From the NCBI GenBank assembly GCA_037962975.1, contig CM075675.1, forward strand, positions 42,268,501 to 42,332,500: a stretch of 64,000 nucleotides of DNA, in the 5' to 3' direction. Below the pieces are notes generated by a model, which made no database searches, was not told the DNA's origin, and saw nothing but the letters and a program-made list of their open reading frames with translations. The DNA comes from Clitoria ternatea. Taxonomy: Eukaryota > Streptophyta > Magnoliopsida > Fabales > Fabaceae. The position numbers and the translations under genes are program-made. Positions 44,633 through 57,970 of this stretch are shown here, one piece after another; the first letter of the stretch is position 1; each line of letters begins with the position of its first letter.

Positions 44633-45176
44633 TAGGGGTGATCACCGGTCGGGTTTGACCGGGTTCGATTGATAAATACCTCAACCAATATTAATCGAAA
44701 ATAATTTATTTTCAACCAAATCCGACCAAATGACACTACCGTTTGATCGGGTTTTGGTTGAACGGTTTCGGTTAAGTTTGGATGGTTAATTTCGATTTAA
44801 TCTTGTAATGAATTGATTTTTTTTATGGTTAAAATTTATTTTTTAAACCTTTTTTTACACATTTTCCTTATCAATTCGATAGAAAATAATTTAATGTCTA
44901 TCACATTATCATAGTATGTACTATATATATATATATTTCATATAATTATAAGATAAATGACTTAAAGTATAATTAAAATAAAATAAACATATAGGTTAAA
45001 AGACTTACGATTAATTCGGTTGAAAACATCTAAAACCGTACCCGTCAAAACTTAACCATACTTAACCATACTTTTTACCTGATTCAACCGTTTATCCATC
45101 CGAAACTGACCAAACTCATTTTTTACTTTCGGTTTTTATGGTTTACGGTCAGGTGGGTGATTGTTGCTCACCCCTA
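44633..45176. mobile_element. hAT-like MITE, 544 bp
   Basis: Ends TAGGGGTGATCACC and (inverted) TAGGGGTGAGCAAC, flanked by 8 bp GAGTTAAG (44625-44632) and AAGTTAAG (45177-45184), one mismatch. It has no coding region; inside are GGGTTTGACCGGGTTCG-like repeats typical of such plant elements. An 8 bp duplication and TAGGGGTG ends fit the hAT superfamily. Confidence 0.75.
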
Positions 45177-45360
45177 AAGTTAAGTGCCAAAAGGTGAACA
45201 GGAAAATGTATTAAATTAAACTTGAACTGACAGGCCACATGCCTACTCGTACGACGTTTCGGTTATGCAGTACTTGTTTAATGTATTTCGACTAGTCGTA
45301 GTTCTCAATCATTTCGTGGCTGAACCATCTACAATGGGGGAGCCAATGCACCTCGAGGAA

Positions 45361-45480
45361 GGGGTTTTTTTTTTACTAGAATAGGGTACCTTTAGATAAT
45401 ATATTTAGATATATGGTGGATGAAAAAAAAAATTATGGTCTAGGGTGAAATACATCAATTCAGCATTTAAAAACTGCACC
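45361..45480 (+). repeat. Left terminal inverted repeat of the MULE
   Basis: Starts GGGGTTTTTTTTTTACTAGA; pairs with 59235-59354. Confidence 0.8.
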
Positions 45481-45489
45481 CTCAAAAAA

Positions 45490-45720
45490 TAATTTTTGCA
45501 ATTCATAATTGGAAGGGACGAGTTTCTGCGAGCGAGACACTTGGCAATCATGCATGAAAACCGTCTGGTGGAGGGACGATTTTAGTGCAGAGAATCGCAT
45601 CACCATGTTACGATTTTAGGGGTCAAATCGTCGCGGACAGTGCCACTGAAAATCGCACCCTTAAGAGGCGATTTTCTGCAATGCTCCGACATTAAGTCAG
45701 ACTGTCCCCTTGAACTCGTA
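45490..45720. repeat. Left subterminal repeats of the MULE
   Basis: AAACCGTCTGGTGGAGGGAC, GGACGATTTTAGTGCAG, TACGATTTTAGGGG and AGGCGATTTTCTGCA recur; related AAACCGTCTCCCC and GGCGATTTTAGAC repeats lie at 59040-59230. Such subterminal motifs often bind transposase. Confidence 0.6.
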
Positions 45721-45929
45721 TGGTGGACCTGCGGTTTTTGAACCCCAATGTGAATTTTGAACTGAAAATTTTGCCATTTATACATTTATCGTGGGAGCTT
45801 GTTGCCATTGCCTGCTTTTCTTCTTTGATTGTATACAAAGTTTATGGTCCTTTCTAAAGTTGTGGTCCCTTCTGCTTCATTAACTAACAAGGTGAGTTTT
45901 ATTTCTATGGCTAGTATTTAATTATTTGC

Positions 45930-46660
45930 ATGATTAGTATTAGGGGTTTAATATTATATTAGGGTTTAGTTAAATATTGTGTAAGTAAAATAACAATATT
46001 TTAAGTAAATGAAGTTAAACTATGTTTAATGTTTAGTAAAAAATGTTATTGTTTAGTAAATAAATAATTTGTATGTATCATAATTTATTAGTAAACACAT
46101 AATATTTTTTAGGGTTGAAATATTGTGTAGGGTAAATAAAATATTGTAACTATATAAGATAAAAATGTGTTTAGTGTTTAGTAAAAATGTTAGTGTTTAG
46201 TACATATATATTGTGTATGTATCATAATTTTTTAGTAATCAAATAATATTTTTTAGGGTTCAAATATTGTGTAAGGTAAATAAAATATTATAACTATATA
46301 AGATAAAAATGTGTTTAGTGTTTAGTAAAAAATGTTAGTGTTTAGTAGGTAAATATTGTGTCTGTATCATAATGTTTTAGCAATCAAATGATAGTTTTTT
46401 GGGTTGAAATATTGTTTAAGTAAAATAAAAATATAGTAACTAAATGAAGTTAAATTATGTTTAGCGTTTAGTAAGAAATCTTAGTGTTTAAGGTTTCAGA
46501 TATTGTGTATGTATCATAATTTTTTAGTAAACAAATAATATTTTTAGGGTTGAAATATTATGTAGGTAAAATAAAAATATTGTAAGTATATAAGATAAAA
46601 ATATGTTTAGTGTTTAGTAAAAAATGTTACTATTTAGTAAATAAATATTGTGAATGTCAA
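45930..46660. repeat. About 145 bp tandem repeat, 4-5 units
   Basis: ATGTTTAGTGTTTAG-like starts near 46022, 46167, 46311, 46457 and 46603, each followed by TGTATGTATCATAAT and TTTTTAGGGTTGAAATATTG. It lies just upstream of the PMD start codon. Confidence 0.8.
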
Positions 46661-46789
46661 GGTGGTATGCATTGTGTTTTATAGTTTTGTATTCGGATAT
46701 AATAATTGGGATATAATGTTAAATATTTTATTATATGTAGAATGGACGCATCATATTCATCCATGCAACAATCCCGCGAAGTGAACCCT

Positions 46790-49700
46790 TGTAACACCCC
46801 CTTATACACACGAGATATATATAAAAAACTTTTAGAAAGATATACATATTTGTCACTCTTTATCTCGCGTATACAAGGATGTATATACATATGATTCCTT
46901 TGAATATTGAAAGTAAAAAAAATTGTCTTTCAATATTTATCCATAATGATAAAATAATTTATAGAAATTATAAGTGATAAATCATTACAGTATTATATCC
47001 GGATGGGAAAGTTTAGCAAAGTTTAACCTTTACCTTGTTACAATTATCTAACTTGATATTGTAATAAGGCAAGGTAAAACTAAACTATACCTCTACTACA
47101 AATGTGACCAATCATTTCCTAGTCCTTGAATCATCGAGTTTTGGAATCCTACTCTTGTGATATCTCTTCATCTATCTGATTAAGGATGAGACCACTTTAC
47201 CCTCTTGTAATTACATATCCTTCCATCTTGAACCACTAGCTATATATCACATAACATATATTTTGGACACAAAATTCAAACAAGGAGTGAGAAACAGAAT
47301 ATAATACTTTACAGATAAAACATAAGCATAAGGGTTTTCACAAACTAATAAATTAATATCATTCAAAATTTCATACACAATTAATTAAAAATATAAGGTT
47401 CTCACACACATAACAATCATACTTTCATTCACAATCATCCATACAGAATATCACAATCACATGTATGACATGTAATGCTTTTAATACTATCTCATTTAGT
47501 TTATGCATGTGGGCCCTTAAAGTTTTAATTTGCAATGGGCCAACCAGAAGTTTACACTATTCCATAATTCCGGATAATAACATAAATGCCTTTGTAGCAT
47601 ATGAACAACTCAACTGGCGTAGAAACACTTAGAGACTAGTCAGACTGAGAAAGTTTTTATTGTGAAAGTACCCGACACTAGGGAGCGACCCCAGGTCACC
47701 TGAAGCACCCTTTCACACCCTCTCATCCCAAGGCTCGCAATTAAGCCTCCACTAATGTATCCCCGGTTTCTATAATCCGTCCCTAGGCAATATCACATCT
47801 CATTTCTCTTTAATGATTCATGATGCATGAACTACTCGCATATTTAGTTGGTTAAGACTTTTAGAAACTCAATTATTAAATACCATAAAGGTTCACAAAA
47901 TCATCTCAATAAACTGTATATTCCCATAAGTTCTTCTTTGAACTTCTGTTATACGGAAATAAATTTAGTACAATCTTCAAATTCAAATCTCACTAAAATT
48001 GAGTTTCCAAGCCTCAAATATCTCAGAACTTTCTCTTAAAAACCTTCACATATTTACATAGTTTTTCCAAATTTGAATCTTAACTATATTGAGTTTAGAA
48101 ATATCGACTATAACAAAATATCCTTTAGTTATTTGATTAGGGAAAACCAATTTTAATTTCTGATTTCTAAAAGAAAATATATATATATATATATATATAT
48201 TTTAAAATCATTAACTAAGAATACTTAAAACTATAAAATTTTTCTTTAATTCAAAAATTAATTATCTCAACCTTCGATTTTCATAAAATAGCTTCTTTCT
48301 AATACTAGATTTTATTCTAGAGATTAAAAATAAAGTTAATGAAAATTATTTCTAAGAAGAAATAAAAGACTAAAATAATGATAAAATACTTTCTCTTAGA
48401 ATAAAAATTTAAAAAGTAAGGTAAGAAAATTCTTACTGAGTTTTAACTTTCCGTCTTGCTTGCTATATGCTTAAACTCTATATTACAAGGTCATCAATCA
48501 TTCATCATTCATAATCAAGTATTGTAATATCATCAATCACAATCAAATATCATCAAATCACAAATATTATTAATCACAGTCTAGTATTATAAATCACAAT
48601 ATCATTAATCAAAATCAAATATTATTAATTATAATCAAATCAAATCAACTAAATATCAGTCATAAATATAATTTAAATTTTAATAGTTATTTAGATTAAT
48701 AAGATTAATTTGAAGTCTTTATAGTCCATTCCTCGCATAGGTCTATGTAGGTCCATATAGTCCAATTCTCGCATATGTATAGTTCAGTGCATACAGGTCA
48801 TAATAGTTCAAGTCCTTGCATAGGTTTAGTCCAGTTCGCATAGGTTATCCAGGTATTTACATAGGTATTTAGATCAAGTTACATAAGATACTCAATTTAA
48901 AATTTATTATAAATTTTTAAGTTAAATAGTTATTATTTTAAAATAATAATATTATTAAATTTTAAAGGAGTAGGGGACTCCTCCCATTATTCTTATGTCT
49001 TTTCATATTATATTCCTATCTCACTCCCCCTTACCTCTTGTATCTTGGTTCGTTATGGAAAGTCCATGCGTGCCTCGTCTCCGAGTTCTAAAATATACCA
49101 ATTTCACTTTAATATAGTTATAAGATGAAAATTAAGATTTCTATTTAAAACAGAAATGGTAAATTTTGAATAGTGAATAGTGAATAGTAAATCGTGAATA
49201 ATAATAGTAAATAGTAAAACGTGAATAGTAACGATAAATAGTAAATCATGAATAGTAACGATAAATAGTAAATTGTGAATAGTAATAGTAAATAGTAAAA
49301 CATGAATAGTAAAGGTAAATAGTAACAGTAAATAGTAATTTACTATTTGAATAGTAATTTACTATTGAAATAGTATTTTACTATTTAGAATAGTAATTTA
49401 CTATTGAAATAGTATTTTACTATTCAGAATAGTAACTTAAAATAATATTATTTTCAGTATAATAATAGATTTCTAAAAACGATATGAAAATAACCCTAAA
49501 AAATATAAAAGAGAGGTATTCTTACCTTAGGATTTTAGCAGAACCTTCTTTCAAAAAAAATTATTTCTATCTCTTACTTCTACCACTATCTCACTAGCAC
49601 TACTATATGAAGAAAACTTAATCTGAAACTGTGAATTCTAAAGAAGAATTGCTTCGGTATTTATAGGAAGGAAAATTACTATGCATTCCATTATTTTAAT

Positions 49701-50581
49701 ATAAAAATACTATACATTTTTTGAAAATTCAATTATGGTACTGTGCATCTTTTGAAAATTTTGTACATGCACAATGTTTTGCATAGTAAATATCGGCTGA
49801 ATTATTAAGTCAAATAGTAACCTTTCACTCGGTATATTTTAAATATTCAAAATCAGTCCTTTTTGAAATTTAGCGATATTATATCAGTCCTCACTAATTT
49901 TATAATAAGTAATATAAAGTTTAAATTTTAAAAATCTAAAATTTTCTGTTAATAAAAAATTATTGGTACGTTTTTGATTTTTCTATGATTGGTAAAAATC
50001 AAGATTTTACTCAAACCGATAATTTTTAGATAAGTCTACTTAAAATGGATTTTAGAAAATTTTCTTATAGTTTAAATTCACTTTCTTGTAAATATTTTTA
50101 ATTTTAAGTAACTTTATATGAATTTAAAATTATTTAAAATATTATTTTATTAAAATATTTCAAAAACTTCATAAAAATTCCGAAAAATCATAAAGATTGT
50201 ATAGATCAAAAAGTTCTAAAGAACCATAGTCTAATTCCTTCAAAATTTTATTTTAAAATTCTAATAAGAGTTAAATCACAAATATGTAAAAACATAAATA
50301 TAAAAACATAAAATAAAAGTTGTGAATAATAAATATATTTCAAATTCTTAATATAATTTTATTAATCAGTGAATACTAATTAAGTCATTTTAAAATTCTC
50401 ATTCAAAATACATAAATATTTTATTATTATTATTTTATTTTATTTAAAAAAACAAATAATTAAATATAAATACCAAAATTTCATAAAAAAATGATAATAA
50501 TAAACTAACTAATAGTAAGTATTTCTCATTAAAGATATATTAATATCTATTTTCTATTTGTGTTGAAAATGAGATGTTACG
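46790..50581 (-). mobile_element. Solo LTR copy B (TGTAACAYCC family), TSD ACCCT
   Basis: 3792 bp with TGTAACACCCCC at 46790 and GATGTTACG at 50581 (the last base is mutated from A). The exact duplication ACCCT lies at 46785-46789 and 50582-50586. It is the inverse of copy A over its whole length, including TATA (49658-49665), donor-like CTAAG/GTAAGA (49525), the TACTATT array (49160-49440) and hairpin (47661-47717). It preserves the site into which Tat-1 jumped in copy A (46905-46945), with one ACTTT. No coding region. Confidence 0.9.
47661..47717 (-). other. Conserved hairpin segment in solo LTR B
   Basis: Same TGTGAAAG/CTTTCACA hairpin as in copy A at 6933-6989, with a near-identical core. 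Confidence 0.65.
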
Positions 50582-53500
50582 ACCCTGGTCCAGAAAATTT
50601 GAGACTTTTGAAATTCTAAAACGTGCATGTATCAGAATCAATATGGAATGGAAGACTGGATAGAATATTAAAATGCAGGTGTGTGTTGGTTTTTCATGGT
50701 GCAAGAGGTTTTGTGCCATACAGGAAATTGTACCACTTTTACAGAGAGTCAGGTTCCTTGGGATTACCCAACTTTATTGTTTTTAGGTTGAGTCTGCTTT
50801 GGTGTCTGCGCTTGTGGGAAGATGGAGACCTAAAACACACTTTCCACATACCACTCGGTGAGTGCACCATTATACTGCAGGATGTGGTAATCTAGGTGGG
50901 GTTGTGAGTGAATGGTTTGCCCTTAATAGTTGATACTTCTGATCGGGATTGGGGTGCGTTGGTGGAAAATTTATTTGGTGTATATCCACCTAAAGATGTT
51001 TTCCTTAGCAGGACTTTGAAGATGAAGTGGCTTTCTGATAAGTTTGCCAATATCGAGGACCACCTTGGCAATGATGCTCAACTGCTAAGGTACACAAAGC
51101 GTATGTTTTATGGTTAATCGGTGGTTTTATTTTCCTGGATCAATCTAGTAGCAAGGTACCATTAAGGTACTTGCCATTGTTGGAAGACCTAGATAGATGT
51201 GGTTAATATAGCTGGGGATGTGCAACCCTTAGCTTTTTGTATCGTGAATTATGCAAATCCACTAATTATGTTTGCTCATCCATTTGCGGTCGTCACTTAC
51301 TAGTAAGTGGTTTAGGCGTGGGATAGGTTCCCGAGCATTGCTCCAAATGTCCCACCTCATGATAGACCCGTAGGCACCCCCTATGCTGTAAGGTAGTATT
51401 TGTGTTTGTATCATCCTTATTTTTGTTAATTTTTTGTTTCACTTATGGTAGTAGTACCTTTTACCTGAATAACAAATTTTGGTTATCATTATAGGTGGTT
51501 GGGAAGTCATACTTTTAAGGTTGTATGGCAAGATATTGACTTTTATAAGTGTATTTGATCAAATGAAATGCACGAATGTGAGTCAAACCCTTTCCCCATG
51601 ATGAAAGTATAGGAATATAAGATTTTTTTCATTACCTAGTAATGACTAATAACTGTTGTCCTTATTATTATGTAGATTGTTTAGACCCCCTATGGACCAG
51701 ATTTGTTGTAGACATTGCCTCTAGTTTGTATGCAAGGTTTGGAGGCATGGAGAGCCGTGGTCCCACTTTTATGTAGCAACATTGTTGACTAGAATCAGCC
51801 TGACCAGGTGATGAGACAATTTGGCATGCAACAATATATACCATTCGTACCCCGCTAACATGAGCATCTGTATGGGATCACGCAGAGAAGGAAGCCAGGG
51901 GAAAATTGGGGTCAAATTTATGTATTGTTGATAACAATGTAGGAAAACCATGCTCAATATGTGTATACTAACCTGCCTCAGGATGACTTGTTGTGTGTAA
52001 ATTTTGAGTATATGTGTTGGTTCAATCAGCATACACGAAGATGGATTGCACAGAAAAATGCAGTTGCATGTCGCTTGGTAAGATCATATAACGCAACCTT
52101 CACCAAAATGTCATTAACATTCTATGTGGGCGTAACAGTTTGTATGTCATTGTTTTTCAGATGGATGTCGTGGCAACCATACATTATCTAGCTACTGAGG
52201 ATGTGCAAACCCAATTCCATTCACCTGTGTTGGTGTTTGACCAAATCCGACAACAACCTGTCAATGTCATTCAAATGGATGGCAAAGAGGATCAGATTTT
52301 ATAAGCAGGGAGACCTACACCAATATGTGAGAACGAAGCGCCAAATGAACTGTTTGATATAAATATGCCAGGTGGAAGGAATGAGCGCAAAGGCATTACC
52401 AGGGGTAGAACACATGAAGAGCATTAAACCTACAGTCTTCCTCTACTACTTCTTCAGGAGCAGGGAACCTATTATGTCCCCATATAAATGGAGCAGGCAA
52501 CACCTTGGTCGACCTACCAGTATCCATCTTAATCATACGGTACCAACCAACACTTTCATTACGAATCCTATCAAACCTTATTCTATGGTAATTTGGATAG
52601 TAATATAGGTGGGATGGGCAATGGGTACGCTCCGTCACTACACGAGTCACCAACAATGTTCCTAAGGGATTTGTTAACTTATAACACACCGTTAGTGATG
52701 CATATGGGGGAAGGTAGCTCCCATGGACTTGGGGAACCTCTAAACCTTAACATGGACCTATTTGGAGCTGGTGCCTTAGTGGATTTAGGGGCAGACCAGG
52801 ACAAAGATGAAAGTATACCACCTTTGGAGCCACATAGGAACTCGCATCGACATGCAAGGGATGTTGTGAGGACCTGTATTTTCTCCCCATAAAATGTTTT
52901 CGTTTTGTTGACTATTATGTAATTTTAAGTGAAGTTGTGACCTAGTGTTCTATAACATTGTGTAATATATGACTGCAGATACTGAAACAATTGTCATTAT
53001 GCAACATGCATTACATTTTAGACACGATCAAATGATAAACGATACATACATTATGGTAAACTTTTTTATTGAGCGTTACTCTAAGAACTTGACCGTATGC
53101 TTGATTGAGGACACTGACGATGATTATCCCCTATTTGTTTGCAACACTGACATTTGGACTGTTTGGGTTGGGAGTCTACCCAATCCATTTCATTACGAAT
53201 GCGTGATGACTTGGGGCGGCCCTTTGGACGTATACGGGACAGGTCAGGAATTAGTTTCCATCCAACATTGGTACCGGGGAGGTCATCGTCATTGCCAATA
53301 GGAAACCATTGAATAGAGTATGCATTCAACATATTCTCTGTTGTGTAGGCTGGATGTATAAACCGGAAGTAGTCAACACTAACAACCTAGCATGCTGCAA
53401 TGACATGGGAGCACGAAAACTTAAACGCTTGAAATCGTCCACATTCGCAAAAAGGGCCAGTAGATATTGTCATTGCATATTTTTGACCTCCCCTTTGTGT

Positions 53501-55085
53501 AACTAGATCAAACCTTTCCTCTACCTCAAAGCGATTACCTTGGACATCAAACCTTTGTACCTGATGGTGGCAAGCCGCTGCCTGATTTTACCCAAGTTGG
53601 TTCATCAAGTTTTTAGTGTATCGTAGCCCATCCCCGAACTCTGCCCTCACACGTCCACCACGTCGAACAAAGTACTCAACCATCCGTGCATACATACACT
53701 TTACCAACGTGGTAATTGGCATGTTACGTGCACCTTTCATAACTTTATTAATGCACTCAGGCAGGTTGGTGGTCATATGACCAAATCTATAGCCGCCTTC
53801 ATTATATGCCAAACTCTACTGTGCTTTAGGGATTCCATCAATCCATGCCTCAATCTTTAGTTTGAACTCTCCAAATTTGGCTAGATTTTGATCAAATACG
53901 GCTATAGATGCAGTGTAACCTACAAACAACACTGGGTTAATATGTTTTCTTTAGAGTAAAATAAACAAAATGAATGGTAAATATAAAAAGGAAAGTACCC
54001 AGCTTTAAAAGTTTTGACTTCAACGTAGCGCTCTTAAACTTGTTGAAATTACTAGCAATGTGTCGGATGCAGAACACATGATAAGCATTAGGGGGTTGCC
54101 ACCCAATTTGAGGATTTAAGATAGTTGATTTTATGCTTTGGTGTCGATCTGAGATAAAACAGATTCTTGTTTTGGTTGTCACGTAAATTCTAATTTGTGC
54201 CAAAAACTAAGACCACGACGCTAGGGTTTCCCGTTCCACTAATGCGAAGGCAACAGGTAGCACTGAGTTATTACCATCTTCGGTCGTTACAATTAACAAT
54301 GTATGCCAGTATTTGCCATAAAGGAAGGTCCTGTCAACCTGAATGGGCGGCTTGCAAAAACTCAAATGCAGTAGCACATAGTTTGAATGTCCAAAAATCT
54401 ATTTGAAAGTATGAAATCTTGAATCTATTTCACTTTCGATGAGGCACTTAGTGGTGGTAAGTTCAAACACTGATCCTGGTGTGACCACACACATTATAGA
54501 CAACCAACAGGGCAACAAACTGTATGACTCATCCCAGTCACCAAATACCTTAGCAATAGCCTTTTACATTGCCTTCCACGCCTTACTATACGAGACCGTG
54601 AACCCATATTCTGCTGATATCCTTTCTTGAATCATTGAAATCGTAACTGATGGATCCTAATTAACCATCCCTACATCATAAGTTGGTAAGAAACAACATA
54701 AGCATTAAGGAAACCCGAAACTCCAAAGCTAATGACAAAAGATTCACTAACGCAATAAACCTAGTATGCATAAACATATGAATTTAGAATCCAGCTTCAG
54801 ATGATCTTATGATAGCCCAACATTCACACATGTATGAGACCCTGCCCACTTACTGATAACCCAAGTATTTGTTTTCTTTGATAACATTGCTCTCATCTTC
54901 CAACTGCAACCGTCAATTTGATTTGGACATTTCACAGATAAAAATGTCAGCTTTGATTCAACCATAATGTATGTTTGGTGTTTCTTCATTGAATATTGTT
55001 TAAGTGCCATCTGGACTTTGAACTTTGACGTAAACTTCAGTCCCACATATAAATCATCGCCAACACGCCAATCACGTTCGTTGTC

Positions 55086-57970
55086 TGTAACACCCTCTGT
55101 TACACCTTAATAAATTCTAGAAAAATTTTAATTTTTTTTACTAAAGATATGATTGTTAAAAAGAAACTATCGGAATAAATTACATACATCATTTCTGAAA
55201 TACCTCATAAATATTATTAAAACTTTATAAAGTAATTTTACATTCATCTGAACAAAATAAATATTAAACATTATAAGAAAGAGAAGAAACTCCATGGCCC
55301 AGAAGCAGTTACTTAATAACATTATTTATTCATTGGACCATGGTATTCATACCGAGCTCCCTTTCTAGAGCGTACTATATTTACTGTCGAGATTCTTCGA
55401 TCCTTCCCTCTGAACCATCAATTTAAAACATATGAAATAAAAACACGGAGAAATGAGTGAGAAACAAAATATAATATTCCCGAATGAGACATAAGCAACA
55501 AAAGATTTTCACAAACTAATATATAATAATATCAGTCACAATCACATACACAATCAATTATGAATACATGAATGTTATGCAATATCTTCATCATAACTTA
55601 CCTATATATATGGGCCCTTAAATTTTAATTTGCACTGGGCTAACCAGGAGTTTACACTATTCCATAAGTCCGGATAATAATAATATGAACAACTCAATTG
55701 GCATGGAAACACTTAGAGACTAGTCAGATTGAGAAAGTTTTTATTGTGAAAGTACCCGACACTAGGGAGCTACCCCAGGTCCCCTGAAGCACCCTTTCAC
55801 ACCCTCTCATCCCAAGGCTCGCAATTAAGCCTCCTCTAATGTATCCTCGATTTCTATAATCTACCCCAGACAATATCATTTTGTTTCATTTTAATGATTC
55901 ATGATGTATGAACTACTCACGTATTTAGTTGGTTAAGGCTTTTAGAAACTCAATTAATAAATACCATAACTCAATAAACTGTACATTTTCATAATTTCTC
56001 CTTTGAATTTCTGTGATGCAGAAATAAAATTAGTACAGTTTTCAAATTCCAATCATACTAAAAATTGAGTTTCCAAGCCTTAAATATCTTAAAATTTTCT
56101 CATAGAAAATATTTACATAATCTTTATCAAATTAAATCTTAGCAAGATCAAATTTAGAAATCTTAATTATTTCTAAATATCTTTAATTATTATGTTGGAA
56201 TGAAAACAATATAATTTACTTTTGAAAATTTTATTTTATTAAAATAATAATTCTTGGTTCATTAACTAAAAAATACTTAAAACTATAAAATTTTTCTTTA
56301 ATTCAAATATTAATTATCTCAACCTTTTTATAAATTAATTTTCATAAAATGGCTTCTTTCTGAAATAAATACTAGATTTTTTATTCTAAAGATTAAAAGT
56401 AAAATTAATGAAAATAATTTCTAAGAAGAAATAAAAGACTAAAACGATTATAAAATACTTTCTCTTAGAATAAAAATTTAAAGAGTAAGGCAAAAAAGTT
56501 CCTATTGAGTTTTAGCTTTTCGTCATGCTTGCTATATGCTCAAATTTCACATTATAAAATCATCAATCACAATCAAATAATGTCATTCACAATCAAATAA
56601 TATTGATCCCAATTAAATATCATCAATAATAATCAAATACTAATAATCATAATCAAATCAATTAAATATAATTCAAATTTTAATGGTTATTTAAATTATC
56701 AAAATTAATTTTGAGTCCTTATAGTCCATTCCTTCCATAGGTCTATGTAAGTCTATATAATTCAGTCTTTGCATAGGTATAGTTCAGTCCATATAGGTCA
56801 ACTAGTCCAAGTCCTTGCATAGGTTCAGTCCAGTTTGTATAGGTTATGAAAGTCCAGGTCCTTGAATAGGTATGTCAGAGTTAGTTACACCAGATATTTA
56901 ATTTAAAATTTATTATAAATTTTAAGTTAAAAAGTTAATATTTTAAAATAATATTATTATTAAATTTAAAAGAAGTAGGGGACTCCTCCCATTATTCTTA
57001 TGTCTTTTCATATTATATTCCTATCTCACTCCCTCTTACCTCTTATATACTGATTCGTTATTAAAAATCCGTGCGTCTCGTCTCCGAGTTCTAAAATATA
57101 CCAATTTCATTTTAATATAGTTACAAGATGAAAATTTAGACTACTATTTGAAACAGAAAGGATAAATAATAATTATGCATAGTAATGGCAAATAGTAAAT
57201 TTTAAATAGTTACCATGGATAGTAATAGTAAATAGTAAAATGTGAATAGTAAGGTAAATAGTAAAATGTGAATAGTAACAGTAATTAGTCATTTACTATT
57301 TGAATAGTAATTTACTATTAAAATAGTAATTTACTATTTGAATAGTATTTTACTATTGAAATAGTAATTTACTTATTGAAATAGTATTTTACTATTTAGA
57401 ATAGTAACTTAAAATAATATTATATCCAGTACAATAATAAATTTCTAAAACGATATGAAAATAACTCTAAAAATTATAAAAGAGAGGTATTCTTACCTTG
57501 TTATTTTAGCAGAACCTCATTCCATTAAAATTATTTCTCTCTCTTACTTCCACTACTATCTCTCTAGCACTACTATATTAAGAAAATTTAATAAGAAATT
57601 GTGATTTTCCTTCGTTTCTTTGCTCGGTATTTATAGGAAGGAAAATTATTATGCATTCCATTATTTTATTATAAAAGTACTATGCAAGAATTGAAAATTT
57701 CATATAGATTACTGTGCAAAGTTTGAAAATTTCAGAAATGCACAGTGTTTTTGACGTGAAGGAATCTGATCAATTATGAGGGGGTGCAAATAGCAATTTG
57801 AGGGTGCAAATAGCAATTTAGTTTTTTTAATAATTATTTTTTAAAATTTTTTTTATATAAATTCTAAAATAATATATTGATCAAAAAGTTCTAAAGGTCT
57901 ATAATCAAATTCCATCTGAATTTTAATATAAAATTTTCTGAATGAATAAAATAAAAATAGGGCTATTACA
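55086..57970 (-). mobile_element. Solo LTR copy C (TGTAACAYCC family)
   Basis: 2885 bp from TGTAACACCC (55086) to GGGCTATTACA (57970), flanked by TTGTC (55081-55085) and TCGTC (57971-57975), one mismatch. It has the same TATA (57628-57635), donor-like AAG/GTAAGA (57496), TACTATT array and hairpin (55745-55801) as the other copies, but is shorter and more diverged. It cuts the MULE transposase just before the conserved W.VGDDLYVGLKF block, and the frame closes again if it is removed with one duplication copy. Confidence 0.85.
55745..55801 (-). other. Conserved hairpin segment in solo LTR C
   Basis: TGTGAAAG/CTTTCACA stem with the same core as copies A, B and D. Confidence 0.65.

Larger units (their letters stand above)
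46743..52892 (+). pseudogene. Plant mobile domain (PMD) gene, split by solo LTR B
   Basis: The frame opens at ATG 46743 (MDASYSSMQQSREVNP), is cut by solo LTR B about 16 codons in, and resumes at 50587 with GPENLRLLKF. Stops include TAA 50617 and two near 50892-50910. Recognisable PMD parts: ESIWNG...ILKCR, THTFHIPLGE-like (HTFHIPLGECTIILQDV), VNGLPLIVDTSDRDW, KMKWLSDKF, FLDQSSSKVPLRYLPLLEDL and YSWGCATLSFLYREL (to about 51320), then diverged C-terminal segments to 52892 (RDLLTYNTP, PHRNSHRHARD). PMD proteins occur in plant transposons and in a few host genes for genome maintenance. Orientation opposes the transposase; introns are possible (for example around 51400-51500) but not resolved. 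Confidence 0.75.

Noticed and set aside
52969..53506. Plus-strand frames near the MULE
   Set aside because: Complement of the C-terminal end of the minus-strand transposase, whose GRPKSSRIRNEMDW and Cys/His motifs are the real signal.
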